61,169 nt of DNA from a virus, in IMG/VR virus record IMGVR_UViG_3300031227_000040, positions 1 to 61,169 of that record; one strand, 5' to 3'. This document shows, piece after piece, positions 5,494 through 12,461 of the stretch. Positions within the stretch are counted from its first letter, which is position 1; each line of letters opens with the position of its first letter. The notes beneath the pieces are model-generated. The model was not told where the DNA came from, did not search any database, and worked only from the letters and a program-made list of their open reading frames with translations. The position numbers and the translations under genes are program-made.

Positions 5494-7674
5494 ATGGAAG
5501 ATGATGGAATGTATTTAGAAATGTTACCGCCTCAGCAAGAAGAAGCAAAGTCCCCGGAGGAATCTCCAGAGACAATTTCAAAGCTTCAGGCAGAAAATTT
5601 GAGCCAAGAGTTTGGCCCAGTTGAAGTTATCATGATTCGCTATAATTTAAAAGAGACAGAAGATAGAGCAATTAAAGCACTTTATGAAAATACGGTTTAT
5701 CCATTTCACTTAACAGATTATAATAACTATCCTAAGAATAAAGATCTTTCTAGATTGTGGAATGAGTTAATAGAAAAATCTGACTGTGAATATATTTGCC
5801 TATTAAACTCTGACGCATTCGTTTCTCCTGGCTGGTTACTTGAGATCATGCAAGGCTTCCAAGGCTTTCCTAATGCTGGTTGTGTTGGTCCATCCGGAGA
5901 TCACGTAGGAGGAGTTCAAAGATCTCTAGGGGGAATTCAAAGTGCCTCTGAACATAGTGGAAGCTTTGATATCTTAGAAGGGAAAGATACATTATCAGGA
6001 TTTTGCATGGTAATAAAGAAAAGTGTGTGGAAAGAAATAGGAGGATTTACAAATGAAGTCCCATTCTATGGTGGAGAACATGCATTTAATTTTATGGTCA
6101 GAGAAGCTGGCTACAAACTAGTTTGGGCTAAGGGCGCTTGGGTTTATCACGAAGGTGAAGCCAGTGCCAAAAAAGCAGGAACTCACATTGAACTGAGGAT
6201 CACGGGTCCTCAACAGTTTATTAACTGGCAGATTCATAGAGTTCCTATTTTATTTACAACTTATAATCGTTTGGACTTTACCAAACAAACCTTTCCAGAT
6301 CTTGTTCAGAAATATCCCCGCAATGAGATTTATGTCTGGGACAATACTAGTACAGATGAAACTAAGAAATGGTTAAAGAAAACTGTAAAGGGAAATAAGC
6401 TTTATAAAAACGTTGTCCTTAATTTTTCAAAAAAGAATGTTGGAGTAGCTGGCGCAATGAATGCTTTCTTAGATTATACTGTTAACAAAGAGTTTATTGC
6501 TAAAGTTGATAACGATACAATCGTTCCAGCTGATTGGTTAGAATGCTTACTAAAACTAACTGAGTATAAACATACAGATATCTTACAGCCTAAGCATCCA
6601 ATCTTACATTCAAAATATAAAAACTTTGCACAATGGATGGAACATTTACCAAAAATAGATCATCGTCTACGCCAGTCATCCTACGTGGGAGGATCAGGAA
6701 TACTGATCAGGCGTTGTAAAATAGGAGAAGAAAGAATTGAACAAACTTCAACTGCTCTATCTGGTTGGACTCAATGGCAAGATTCACATCCAGAAATATT
6801 TAAATGTTTTTGTTCTAACATTGAAATCAAATTACTTGATATGATTGAAGATAATAAGATAGATACTTCAAAGTATCCTGATTATTACGTAGAGACTGGA
6901 AGGGCAAAAGAGACAACAGAGAATAAAGTAATGACAACCCTATCAACTCATAGAGCAATTGCTAGACTGATTACTAAAAACAAATTATTCTCCTATACTC
7001 GTTATGGAGATGGAGAACTTCTAATGATGGAGAATGAATTTAAGGGAAGAGATATTACCCAATACAATTCAAAGGCATTTGCTAAGGAAATTAAAGAGGG
7101 CTTTGAGATTGATGATCCGAATTATTTACTTGCAATCTCTGCTGGTTATCAGAATGAAGAGGGAATGGCCCCCGGACTTTTCTCTCCATTTGAAAACGAT
7201 ACTACTCTTCAAGACCTAGTAAAGAAAACTTATGATAAGAAAATCTTTTACAATCCAGTTGCTTATCATTACTTAAGTGTTTTTTCTTGTGGAGAGTTTA
7301 AAGAGTTTATAGATCTATTAAATACTAAGAAGCTAGGATTCGCAGGAGGAAATCATTTAAGGGAAGCGAATAAGTATTTAAAGATTAAGCATTTTGTGAA
7401 CACCCCAGTTTCTCAGGCTTATAATTCTATCAATCATTGGTATAGGAAGATAAAAGAACTTGAGGGAAAAATTGATATCCTTCTTCTTGCAATAGGACCA
7501 ACTGCTAAAGTAGTACAGAAGAGATTATGGAAAGATGGAATAAAGATTTCGACTATAGATATTGGAAGTGTAGCTGCTATTCTAGCTAATGATGAGAATG
7601 ATGGACATACTTGGCTTCGACTAGGTAAAGCTAAAATAAATAAAACATTAAGCTTATTAACTAACTTGAAATAA
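5494..7674 (+). CDS. Triple glycosyltransferase fusion GT2-GT2-GT-D, 726 aa
   Basis: Three glycosyltransferase-type domains occur in one chain. Residues about 30-245: GT2 fold with CLLNSDAFVSPGWLLEI (NSD in place of DxD) and GFCMVIKKSVWKEIGGF plus a YGGEHAFNFMVREAGY acceptor motif. Residues about 250-440: second GT2 with VPILFTTYNR, DNTSTDET and KVDNDTIVPADW (the metal-binding DxD-like site). Residues about 475-726: TRYGDGELLMME, matching the GT-D/DUF1792 family whose signature is RxGDGE. All three active-site cores appear intact, suggesting sequential sugar addition. A 35-nt gap with a palindrome precedes it; the next start overlaps its stop. Confidence 0.8.
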   Translation: MEDDGMYLEMLPPQQEEAKSPEESPETISKLQAENLSQEFGPVEVIMIRYNLKETEDRAIKALYENTVYPFHLTDYNNYPKNKDLSRLWNELIEKSDCEYICLLNSDAFVSPGWLLEIMQGFQGFPNAGCVGPSGDHVGGVQRSLGGIQSASEHSGSFDILEGKDTLSGFCMVIKKSVWKEIGGFTNEVPFYGGEHAFNFMVREAGYKLVWAKGAWVYHEGEASAKKAGTHIELRITGPQQFINWQIHRVPILFTTYNRLDFTKQTFPDLVQKYPRNEIYVWDNTSTDETKKWLKKTVKGNKLYKNVVLNFSKKNVGVAGAMNAFLDYTVNKEFIAKVDNDTIVPADWLECLLKLTEYKHTDILQPKHPILHSKYKNFAQWMEHLPKIDHRLRQSSYVGGSGILIRRCKIGEERIEQTSTALSGWTQWQDSHPEIFKCFCSNIEIKLLDMIEDNKIDTSKYPDYYVETGRAKETTENKVMTTLSTHRAIARLITKNKLFSYTRYGDGELLMMENEFKGRDITQYNSKAFAKEIKEGFEIDDPNYLLAISAGYQNEEGMAPGLFSPFENDTTLQDLVKKTYDKKIFYNPVAYHYLSVFSCGEFKEFIDLLNTKKLGFAGGNHLREANKYLKIKHFVNTPVSQAYNSINHWYRKIKELEGKIDILLLAIGPTAKVVQKRLWKDGIKISTIDIGSVAAILANDENDGHTWLRLGKAKINKTLSLLTNLK

Positions 7675-8243
7675 TGGAATATACACACACCACATTCCTT
7701 GGGGATGGAATGTCACAAACAGAAGCAGAGTTTCGTTTGTGGGAAACCATTTTAACTGAGTATGATTTTAAAAGGATTATCGACTTAGGAACTTGGAAGG
7801 GAAATCATGCTCTGTATTTAAATATGTTTGCCATTAATAGAGGTGCTGACTTCTATACTTACGACAATAAGGATTATGAAGACAGTCCAATGAAACAGTT
7901 CATCGGGTTTGATAAGTCTTTTTTCAAAAAGGATATATTCAAAGAGGCTACTAGTATTAGGACTCTCATTAAGAAACCCGGAAGAACAATTCTCTTCTGT
8001 GATGATGGAGACAAGATAAGGGAATTTAGAACTTTTAAACCTTATCTAAAAGTAGGGGATGTTATTGCAGTTCATGATTGGGGAACAGAATGTAAACCAA
8101 TTGATGTTAATACCAAAGATCTTCATCAAGTAGCTCATGTAGATCGATTAATCTTTTTTGAAAGGATAGCATCAAGGTTTAGACTTATTAAAGATAAAAT
8201 AAAAGTTGAAGTATCTAATCCTAAAATAACTCCAATAACATGA
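7674..8243 (+). CDS. SAM-methyltransferase-like protein, 189 aa
   Basis: IDLGTWKGNHALYL (about 37-50) is a motif I glycine loop, followed by an acidic strand end (TYDNKDY) that would hold the SAM ribose, and ILFCDDGDK / VGDVIAVHDWG later in the fold. This order is like the cephalosporin-hydroxylase/Methyltransf_24 type of O-methyltransferase often found among glycan clusters. It overlaps the stop codon of the triple glycosyltransferase and the start of the next gene, so it probably methylates a sugar or small molecule made by the same pathway. Substrate unknown. Confidence 0.65.
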   Translation: MEYTHTTFLGDGMSQTEAEFRLWETILTEYDFKRIIDLGTWKGNHALYLNMFAINRGADFYTYDNKDYEDSPMKQFIGFDKSFFKKDIFKEATSIRTLIKKPGRTILFCDDGDKIREFRTFKPYLKVGDVIAVHDWGTECKPIDVNTKDLHQVAHVDRLIFFERIASRFRLIKDKIKVEVSNPKITPIT

Positions 8244-8974
8244 AAGAGAAAATTTACTTAGGAGGAACATTTGATTTGTTTCATCCTGGACACATTAACT
8301 TATTTAAGGAAGCGCGCAAAATCGCCCCCATTGTTTGTGTTTCTCTTAATACAGATGAGTTCAATTTAAAATATAAGGGGAAGAAACCCTACATGAACCT
8401 GGCTGAAAGAATGGAAACAGTAGCCTCATGTAGGTATGTAGATGAAGTAGTAGTTAACACGGGTGGAACAGACTCCAAGCCAGCCATTATTAAGGCGGCC
8501 CCCCAATATATCTTACATGGTTCAGATTGGAAGGGAGATTCTCTTATGATACAGATGGGCTTAACTAAAGAGTTTCTCAAGGAAGAAGGAATTAAAATGG
8601 TTACAGTACCTTATACTAAAGGAGTTTCAACTACAGAGCTTATAAATCAAATTAAGTGTGGGCCCAAAGTTATTGCAGTCGATTTAGATAAGACTCTTTG
8701 TCAAGGAGAAGCTTGGACCCCAGAGGATTGTCTCACAATGGTTCCTATAAAAGAAAATATAGAAATTGTGAACCAACTTTATAAGAAGAACTTCATCGTC
8801 ATCTATACCGCAAGGAGAGATCACATGATTCTCAATACTCTAACATGGTTGAAACTTAATGGAATCATGTTCCAATCAATCTCAAACAATAAAATGTCAG
8901 CCGACTACTACATAGATGATAAGGCAATAGAATTTGAAGCGCTTAAAAATAAACTCAATGTCAAAAACAGATAA
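8240..8974 (+). CDS. Cytidylyltransferase-like + HAD phosphatase fusion, 244 aa
   Basis: Residues 1-137 form a nucleotidyltransferase of the HxGH superfamily: GGTFDLFHPGHINLF at 8-22 carries the HPGH motif, and KGVSTTELI near 130 matches the second nucleotide-binding motif. Residues about 142-244 form a HAD domain: VIAVDLDKTL (DxD nucleophile pair), YTARRDH (motif II Thr) and YYIDDKAIEF (acidic motif). Known relatives activate glycerol-3-phosphate, heptose-1-phosphate or ethanolamine phosphate with CTP or ATP. Fusing the transferase to a phosphatase suggests removal of a phosphate before or after activation. It lies inside the glycan operon. Confidence 0.8.
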   Translation: MKEKIYLGGTFDLFHPGHINLFKEARKIAPIVCVSLNTDEFNLKYKGKKPYMNLAERMETVASCRYVDEVVVNTGGTDSKPAIIKAAPQYILHGSDWKGDSLMIQMGLTKEFLKEEGIKMVTVPYTKGVSTTELINQIKCGPKVIAVDLDKTLCQGEAWTPEDCLTMVPIKENIEIVNQLYKKNFIVIYTARRDHMILNTLTWLKLNGIMFQSISNNKMSADYYIDDKAIEFEALKNKLNVKNR

Positions 8975-9476
8975 GTATCAACATGGTTTAATTGCTTTTT
9001 ACTTGAAAGAGTTTAAAGCACTTAAGAATAAAAAGATTTCCTTCCTAGAACTAGGGGTATTCAAGGGGGATAGCTTAAAGGTATGGGGAAAATTCTTTAA
9101 GAATGGACGTATATATGGACTAGATGGCTGGATACCGCCAGTAAAATTCCCCCCTAATGTAAAGACATTCCAAGGAGCACAAGAGAACATACCCTTTATA
9201 GATGAAATAGGTAAGCAAGCTGGACCCTTTGATATTATATTAGATGATTGTTCTCACGAATACGCTCCCACGGCTATAAGTCACAACACTCTTTATCCTT
9301 ACTTGAAGCCAGGAGGCCTCTACATAATTGAAGACTGGACAGCAGGCTTCATTAAGACTAAGAAGTTTTACGGATTACAGAAACTCATTTTAGAATTAGT
9401 TGAAAGAAGAGACTTCCAAGAGATGCGAATAATTAAACTGCCCCAAGGTGGGTCAACTATCTTAATAAAAAAATGA
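8958..9476 (+). CDS. SAM-dependent methyltransferase-like protein, 172 aa
   Basis: The ATG at 8958 is preferred to an upstream TTG at 8934 that lies deeper in the preceding gene. ISFLELGVFKGDSLKVW (about 28-44) is a SAM-binding motif I; YGLDGW and FDIILDDCSHEY (motif with acidic pair), and YLKPGGLYIIEDW are the successive strands of the class I fold. The LDDCSH stretch resembles macrolide-sugar O-methyltransferases such as the mycinamicin/demethylmacrocin group, which bind a metal there. Likely methylates a sugar hydroxyl. Overlaps both neighbours. Confidence 0.7.
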   Translation: MSKTDKYQHGLIAFYLKEFKALKNKKISFLELGVFKGDSLKVWGKFFKNGRIYGLDGWIPPVKFPPNVKTFQGAQENIPFIDEIGKQAGPFDIILDDCSHEYAPTAISHNTLYPYLKPGGLYIIEDWTAGFIKTKKFYGLQKLILELVERRDFQEMRIIKLPQGGSTILIKK

Positions 9477-10099
9477 TAATTACAATTGTAACTCATAGAG
9501 AAAACAAACCTTTACTAGTTCAATGTCTATTGTCCTTAATTAAATGTAAGTATCCAGTAGTCGTTGTTGTAAACGATGCAGAAAATACCCCCCCTGGTGA
9601 TATTAAATGGTATACAGACCTTAAGGTTAAAACAATATTAAACATGAACGATGGTTTTGAGCTAGGCGCGCTTAAGGCTGCTATGGAAGCTAACCCCGAG
9701 GAGGAGGATTTCTTCCTAATGCAGGATAGCTGTAAGGTTCTAGACTTAAAACTGTTTGATGTTGTAGCTGAGAACCCCAACAGTGTGAGTATGTCTAACG
9801 AATACTTATCTTACCTGGGAAAGTATCAGCGTAAAATAGTGAACCTAGTCCCAATTCCTCCTGTTAAAACTAAGAAGGAGAGTATATGGAATGAGAGTCA
9901 TTGGAATAAAGATTACATTAAAGCCTGTAAAGGTAACTATACCATACTTGACCCCATGTTCGGGAACTCATGGTATCAAGGGAATGAGTATAAAATGATA
10001 TTTGGTAAAGAGAGACAAGTTTCAATTAATGAGTATCTAATTAAATATAAGGCGGTTTACAATGCTGCCAAAGCTAAAGAGGTATTAAATGGAAATTAA
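9473..10099 (+). CDS. GT2-like glycosyltransferase, 208 aa
   Basis: Opens with a Rossmann-like strand (MIITIVTHRENKPLLVQCLLS) divided over residues 1-21, then VVVVNDAE, NMNDGFELGALKAAME (glycine-rich turn typical of GT-A folds) and FFLMQDSCKV, where a DxD equivalent would be QDS. At 208 residues it is shorter than a full GT2 enzyme and lacks a clear catalytic base helix, so it may be a minimal or accessory transferase. The start overlaps the preceding stop (ATGA). It closes the glycan module with the next small gene. Confidence 0.6.
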   Translation: MIITIVTHRENKPLLVQCLLSLIKCKYPVVVVVNDAENTPPGDIKWYTDLKVKTILNMNDGFELGALKAAMEANPEEEDFFLMQDSCKVLDLKLFDVVAENPNSVSMSNEYLSYLGKYQRKIVNLVPIPPVKTKKESIWNESHWNKDYIKACKGNYTILDPMFGNSWYQGNEYKMIFGKERQVSINEYLIKYKAVYNAAKAKEVLNGN

Positions 10100-10313
10100 A
10101 GAACTAGAGCAGGAGGAAATTTTAAAATTCTACAGAGGAGTATATGCTATGCATATTAGGAGCGTAGTAGAGCTTTCACAGTTATCTGTAGATAATTTGA
10201 CCCTCTCAGATCCTAAAGATATTAAAGAATTACAAGATAGAAGAAGCAAGGCCAAGATAGTAAAGGAGACTACAGCTGATACGATGAAGACTATTCGAGA
10301 GGAACTTTTATAA
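10089..10313 (+). CDS. Hypothetical helical protein, 74 aa
   Basis: The ATG is inside the last codons of the GT2-like gene. The protein is charged and predicted helical throughout (EELEQEEI, KDIKELQDRRSKAKIVKE), with no cysteines or membrane segment, and could form a coiled coil. It is the last gene before two successive terminators, so it ends the glycan operon. Function unknown. Confidence 0.55.
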   Translation: MEIKELEQEEILKFYRGVYAMHIRSVVELSQLSVDNLTLSDPKDIKELQDRRSKAKIVKETTADTMKTIREELL

Positions 10314-10316
10314 TCT

Positions 10317-10346
10317 CTGTGGTTAATCCCACAGTCGTTTCTTTTC
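10317..10346 (+). terminator. Intrinsic terminator of the glycan operon
   Basis: CTGTGG pairs with CCACAG over a 6-nt loop (TTAATC), followed by a pyrimidine/T-rich run (TCGTTTCTTTTC). It begins four bases after the preceding stop codon, where an operon end is expected. Confidence 0.7.
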
Positions 10347-10353
10347 TTACAAG

Positions 10354-10382
10354 AGAGCCCCTACACGGTGGCTCTTTTGTTT
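10354..10382 (+). terminator. Second intrinsic terminator
   Basis: AGAGCC pairs with GGCTCT with a 10-nt loop and is followed by TTTTGTTT. It stands 8 nt after the first hairpin, making a double terminator that insulates the downstream repeat region. Confidence 0.7.
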
Positions 10383-10472
10383 AAAAATCCCCCTCATTGT
10401 TATTGTACCATAGAGCATACTAAACCTTTTAATCTTACGGAGGTTTTTTCGTTTTGGACGAGAACTACTATC

Positions 10473-10584
10473 TAACCAGCACGAGCCGGTATAACCAGCA
10501 CGAGCCGATATAACCAGCACGAGCCGATATAACCAGCACGAGCCGATATAACCAGCACGAGCCGATATAACCAGCACGAGCCGA
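10473..10584. repeat. Six tandem 19-bp iterons
   Basis: The unit TAACCAGCACGAGCCGATA occurs six times head to tail without spacers (starts at 10473, 10492, 10511, 10530, 10549, 10568; the first has GGTA in place of GATA and the last is cut after CCGA). The units are far more GC-rich than the window. They lie in a 440-bp gene-free stretch. Such arrays are typical of initiator-binding iterons or regulator-binding sites; simple slippage expansion is the alternative. Confidence 0.9.
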
Positions 10585-10684
10585 GAGTATCACAAAAACA
10601 CACACAAAGGGTCACGGGGGGGGAAAAATATACAGAGAGAGAAACAAAAAAAAATAAACACAAGAGTACATGGCACCAACTATC
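10585..10684. other. Low-complexity purine/A-rich spacer
   Basis: After the iterons come a run of nine Gs broken from a CACG, an AGAGAGAGAAAC stretch and A-rich blocks. I see no gene, hairpin or promoter here. Its base composition, next to iterons, would suit easily unwound DNA, but nothing direct shows that. The stretch 10383-10472 on the other side also holds no gene I can support. Confidence 0.5.
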
Positions 10685-10687
10685 AAC

Positions 10688-10718
10688 GCCCGCCGTGTAC
10701 GAACGAGAATCATTCCCT
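10688..10718 (+). promoter_or_regulatory. Repeated promoter-like element, copy 1
   Basis: CGCCCGCC then GTACGAACGAGAA (10697-10709) then CTAAAGTAAG. The same order of blocks recurs at about 10951 and 11560. It stands about 50 nt before the 44-aa zinc-ribbon gene and is followed by a TTAATTAACTAAC leader also present in copy 2. Positioned as a phage-specific promoter or upstream activation site. Confidence 0.6.
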
Positions 10719-10757
10719 ACTAAAGTAAGGTAAGTTAATTAACTAACTAATAAATTT

Positions 10758-10892
10758 ATGAGCGAACAAATTAAACGTTGTCCCATCCACAATGTTCCTA
10801 TGAGTAAGTCTTATGTAGAGGGTGAGTCAGACTGGTGGTGTCCTATCTGTGAGTACGAGAAGAAGAGGAAGAAGCAAGAGGATCTTAATTAA
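10758..10892 (+). CDS. Small zinc-ribbon protein, 44 aa
   Basis: ATG at 10758 to TAA at 10890. The protein has CPIH at residues 8-11 and CPIC at about 28-31, giving three Cys and one His that can form one zinc site, followed by a strongly basic helix (KKRKKQ). The WW pair before CPIC is typical of small zinc-ribbon phage proteins. It forms its own transcription unit: repeated promoter-like element upstream, hairpin terminator just downstream. A role binding nucleic acid or a host protein early in infection is inferred. Confidence 0.7.
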   Translation: MSEQIKRCPIHNVPMSKSYVEGESDWWCPICEYEKKRKKQEDLN

Positions 10893-10898
10893 GTATAG

Positions 10899-10930
10899 AG
10901 GGGAGTCTTAATCGGCTCCCCTTATTACTT
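10899..10930 (+). terminator. Terminator after the 44-aa zinc-ribbon gene
   Basis: AGGGGAG pairs with CTCCCCT over a 10-nt loop, followed by TATTACTTT. It begins 6 nt after the stop codon of the small gene. Confidence 0.65.
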
Positions 10931-10950
10931 TAGTAGGGTGGTGTTCTACA

Positions 10951-10985
10951 CGCCCTCCAAGTACGAATGAGAACCTTTACTTCTA
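10951..10985 (+). promoter_or_regulatory. Repeated promoter-like element, copy 2
   Basis: CGCCCTCCAA, GTACGAATGAGAA (10961-10973) and CTAAAGTAAG in the same order and close spacing as copy 1; the leader TTTAATTAACTAAC is also shared. It lies about 50 nt before the ATG at 11021. Confidence 0.6.
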
Positions 10986-11020
10986 AAGTAAGTGAATTTA
11001 ATTAACTAACCTAACAAATT

Positions 11021-11233
11021 ATGATTTGTCATTTTCAACCTGACCCGCTTAAAGATGCCCCTCTTGAAGCGATAGGGAAAATTAATGTCGGAGAAAACTT
11101 CGATATGGATAAGCCTATAATCTTAGGCATGGGGTTGCTTCCTAATGAGTCAGTCACTCTAGAGGGAGGCGAGCAGTTTATAGTATCAGTTCGTGGTGAT
11201 GAACTAATACTTGAACTTCGTAATAATAAATAA
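11021..11233 (+). CDS. Hypothetical protein, 70 aa
   Basis: Starts at ATG after AACTAACCTAACAAATT, with no Shine-Dalgarno sequence. The protein is acidic and beta-rich in appearance (SVTLEGGEQFIVSVRGDELILEL near the C-terminus, split as two strands around residues 44-66), suggesting a small beta-sandwich or OB-like domain. No cysteine pair or catalytic motif except one early Cys. It shares its transcript with the next gene (17 nt gap). Function unknown; early expression inferred from the repeated upstream element. Confidence 0.6.
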   Translation: MICHFQPDPLKDAPLEAIGKINVGENFDMDKPIILGMGLLPNESVTLEGGEQFIVSVRGDELILELRNNK

Positions 11234-11249
11234 GTAAACGACTAAATTT

Positions 11250-11498
11250 ATGGAACTTAAATTTACACAAGTTAAAAGTAAAAATGATTCTGACTGGGAA
11301 AAGATAGGCGGAGGGTGGGATAAGCGTAAAGACGGTAAAGCAGTTGCTAGCGGTAAAGGTATCAGCTTTAAGATTGATAAAGGCGTTGATATTCATCTTA
11401 AAGGCGGTGATAGCTTAATGGTCTTTACTAATGATAATGTTTCTAAAGGTCAGCCAAGTCACAGATTATCTGTGAATACTGCTCCTGAAAAGAAATAA
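11250..11498 (+). CDS. Hypothetical glycine/lysine-rich protein, 82 aa
   Basis: A basic protein rich in Gly, Lys and Asp, with GGGWDKRKDGK near residue 20-30 and alternating hydrophobic strands (ISFKIDKGVDIHLKGGDSLMVF, about 40-61). The layout looks all-beta. A perfect 15-bp palindrome (CACAGATTATCTGTG) lies within its last codons at 11460-11474. It ends 6 nt before a strong terminator, completing a two-gene unit. No family recognised. Confidence 0.6.
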   Translation: MELKFTQVKSKNDSDWEKIGGGWDKRKDGKAVASGKGISFKIDKGVDIHLKGGDSLMVFTNDNVSKGQPSHRLSVNTAPEKK

Positions 11499-11504
11499 TT
11501 AACT

Positions 11505-11540
11505 AGGGGAACTCCAAGAGCGGGGTTCCCCTTTTTAATT
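11505..11540 (+). terminator. Strong intrinsic terminator
   Basis: AGGGGAAC pairs with GTTCCCCT over a 12-nt loop and is followed by TTTTTAATTTCTT. Stem and T-run make it one of the clearest terminators in the window. Confidence 0.8.
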
Positions 11541-11560
11541 TCTTCTTATTTTTTCCATAG

Positions 11561-11600
11561 TGCCCTCCTAGTACGAACGAGAACCATTTATTCTAAAAAT
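11561..11600 (+). promoter_or_regulatory. Repeated promoter-like element, copy 3
   Basis: TGCCCTCCTA, GTACGAACGAGAA (11571-11583) then TTCTAAAAATAATAA, matching copies 1 and 2 in block order. It lies directly after a terminator and about 80 nt before the ATG at 11662, consistent with a promoter for that gene. Confidence 0.6.
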
Positions 11601-11661
11601 AATAAATACTAAAACTTACTTAGGTCGGGTAGGTTATCAATATATATAAAAGGCTAAGCGT

Positions 11662-11856
11662 ATGCGTAATCGATTTTGGTCCTTATTACAAGACAAAAGG
11701 ACAGGCAGGCGCGCTAAAGCCGAGCTAATCCGTGGTGGATTCGGAAGTAATCCTTCAAGACGTTGTTATGCGGCTATTCTGTTCTTTACTATTTGTTTTT
11801 TGTTTGGATTGTATTTGATTGTTAGTGGTTTGATTGTGTTGTTAGGGCTGTGTTGA
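11662..11856 (+). CDS. Small membrane protein with basic N-terminus, 64 aa
   Basis: Residues 1-36 are strongly basic and soluble (RNRFW, DKRTGRRAKAEL, NPSRR) and residues 38-63 are a single long hydrophobic segment rich in Leu, Phe and Ile. By the positive-inside rule the basic part would lie in the cytoplasm. Its T/G-rich 3' end differs in composition from its neighbours. It could act on the host membrane (for example a holin-like or superinfection-exclusion peptide), but no family is recognised. Confidence 0.55.
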   Translation: MRNRFWSLLQDKRTGRRAKAELIRGGFGSNPSRRCYAAILFFTICFLFGLYLIVSGLIVLLGLC

Positions 11857-11916
11857 GCTGTTGTGTGTTGTTTGTTGTTACTCTCCACAGCCCTTCTTGA
11901 CGTCATCTCCACGTCA
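11845..11916 (+). other. Two inverted repeats in the 169-bp gap after the membrane gene
   Basis: GGGCTGTG (11845-11852) pairs with CACAGCCC (11886-11893) across a 33-nt loop and is followed by TTCTT, so it may act as a terminator. Just after it, TGACGT (11898-11903) pairs with ACGTCA (11911-11916), a possible operator or small hairpin. The rest of the gap up to 12025 holds nothing I can assign. Confidence 0.45.
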
Positions 11917-12025
11917 GGTTAAAAGTTTATTCCCTTAGGTGATGATAAGAAAAATAGGGGGAAATTTTTAGGATCGTGTTAGGAGAGAAGTAAAGGTCGT
12001 TAAACAAGCAAGTTAATTAATGCTT

Positions 12026-12193
12026 ATGAAAGATTTATCAAAGGAAGCAGAAGCAACTCTATGTGAAATGCTTGACTATCTTTGTTCAAAAGTAAATTTT
12101 GGTCAAGCAAACTTAGATGCTAAGGCTGTTCAAAGTATGAATATTCTTTTCATAGAACTTAAGAAAGATAAGAGGAAATTTGAGTTAACTTAG
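12026..12193 (+). CDS. Hypothetical helical protein, 55 aa
   Basis: ATG at 12026 (an in-frame ATG two codons earlier at 12020 is also possible) to TAG at 12191. It looks all-helical, with an acidic N-terminal helix (KEAEATLCEMLDYLC) and a basic C-terminal helix (ELKKDKRKFEL); two cysteines lie 8 residues apart. It follows GGAGAGAAG about 35 nt upstream, too far for a ribosome binding site. The hairpin array begins 27 nt after its stop. Function unknown. Confidence 0.55.
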   Translation: MKDLSKEAEATLCEMLDYLCSKVNFGQANLDAKAVQSMNILFIELKKDKRKFELT

Positions 12194-12219
12194 GTGTTTG
12201 AACAAGCGGATTGTCCGTA

Positions 12220-12276
12220 AAGATATTAAACAGCAAAATGCCGCTGTAAATCGGCATTCTTCCTGTTTAATATCTT
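12220..12276 (+). ncRNA. Hairpin 1 of a three-hairpin array
   Basis: Outer stem of 14 bp (AAGATATTAAACAG with CTGTTTAATATCTT), an asymmetric internal loop of CAA (12234-12236) opposite CTTC (12259-12262), then an inner 7-bp stem AATGCCG/CGGCATT closed by an 8-nt loop. There is no open frame across it. The internal loop and its flanking A-A-T/A-T-T pairs recur exactly in the next two hairpins while the stems differ. Confidence 0.75.
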
Positions 12277-12280
12277 AAAC

Positions 12281-12351
12281 GATTTTCAACAGCAAAATGT
12301 ACGACTGGAGTTGTAAACAACTCCTGAGGCACATTCTTCCTGTTGAAAATC
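12281..12351 (+). ncRNA. Hairpin 2 of the array
   Basis: Outer 12-bp stem GATTTTCAACAG/CTGTTGAAAATC, the same CAA (12293-12295) versus CTTC (12336-12339) internal loop, inner stem AATGT/ACATT, a larger internal loop, and an apical 7-bp stem GGAGTTG/CAACTCC with a TAAA loop. It starts 4 nt after hairpin 1. Confidence 0.75.
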
Positions 12352-12358
12352 TTAGTGC

Positions 12359-12461
12359 GACTTCAACCACAAAATATTCTTGGCATCGCGATATTTTATT
12401 CAGGAACTTACAGTTCCTAAAACAATATCGCAGGAGCCCGAATATTCTTCTGATTGAAGTC
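12359..12461 (+). ncRNA. Hairpin 3 of the array
   Basis: Outer 11-position stem GACTTCAACCA/TGATTGAAGTC with one C-A mismatch, the same CAA (12370-12372) versus CTTC (12447-12450) loop, then stacked stems AATATTC/GAATATT, GCGATATT/AATATCGC and AGGAACT/AGTTCCT with a 3-nt apical loop. The longest of the three; it starts 7 nt after hairpin 2 and ends 23 nt before the small gene coupled to rtcB. Confidence 0.75.

Noticed and set aside
7034-7219. Second-frame open reading frame inside the triple glycosyltransferase
   Set aside because: Shadow of the real gene with no separate start context; similar shadows at 34286, 49249, 51952 and 58279 were dropped for the same reason.
10473-10584. CRISPR array
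   Set aside because: The 19-bp units follow each other directly with no spacers, so this is a tandem repeat.
10347-10663. Minus-strand open frames with Arg-Ala-Gly-Tyr repeats
   Set aside because: They are just the six 19-bp repeats read through in two frames; no start context, and all supported genes are on the + strand.
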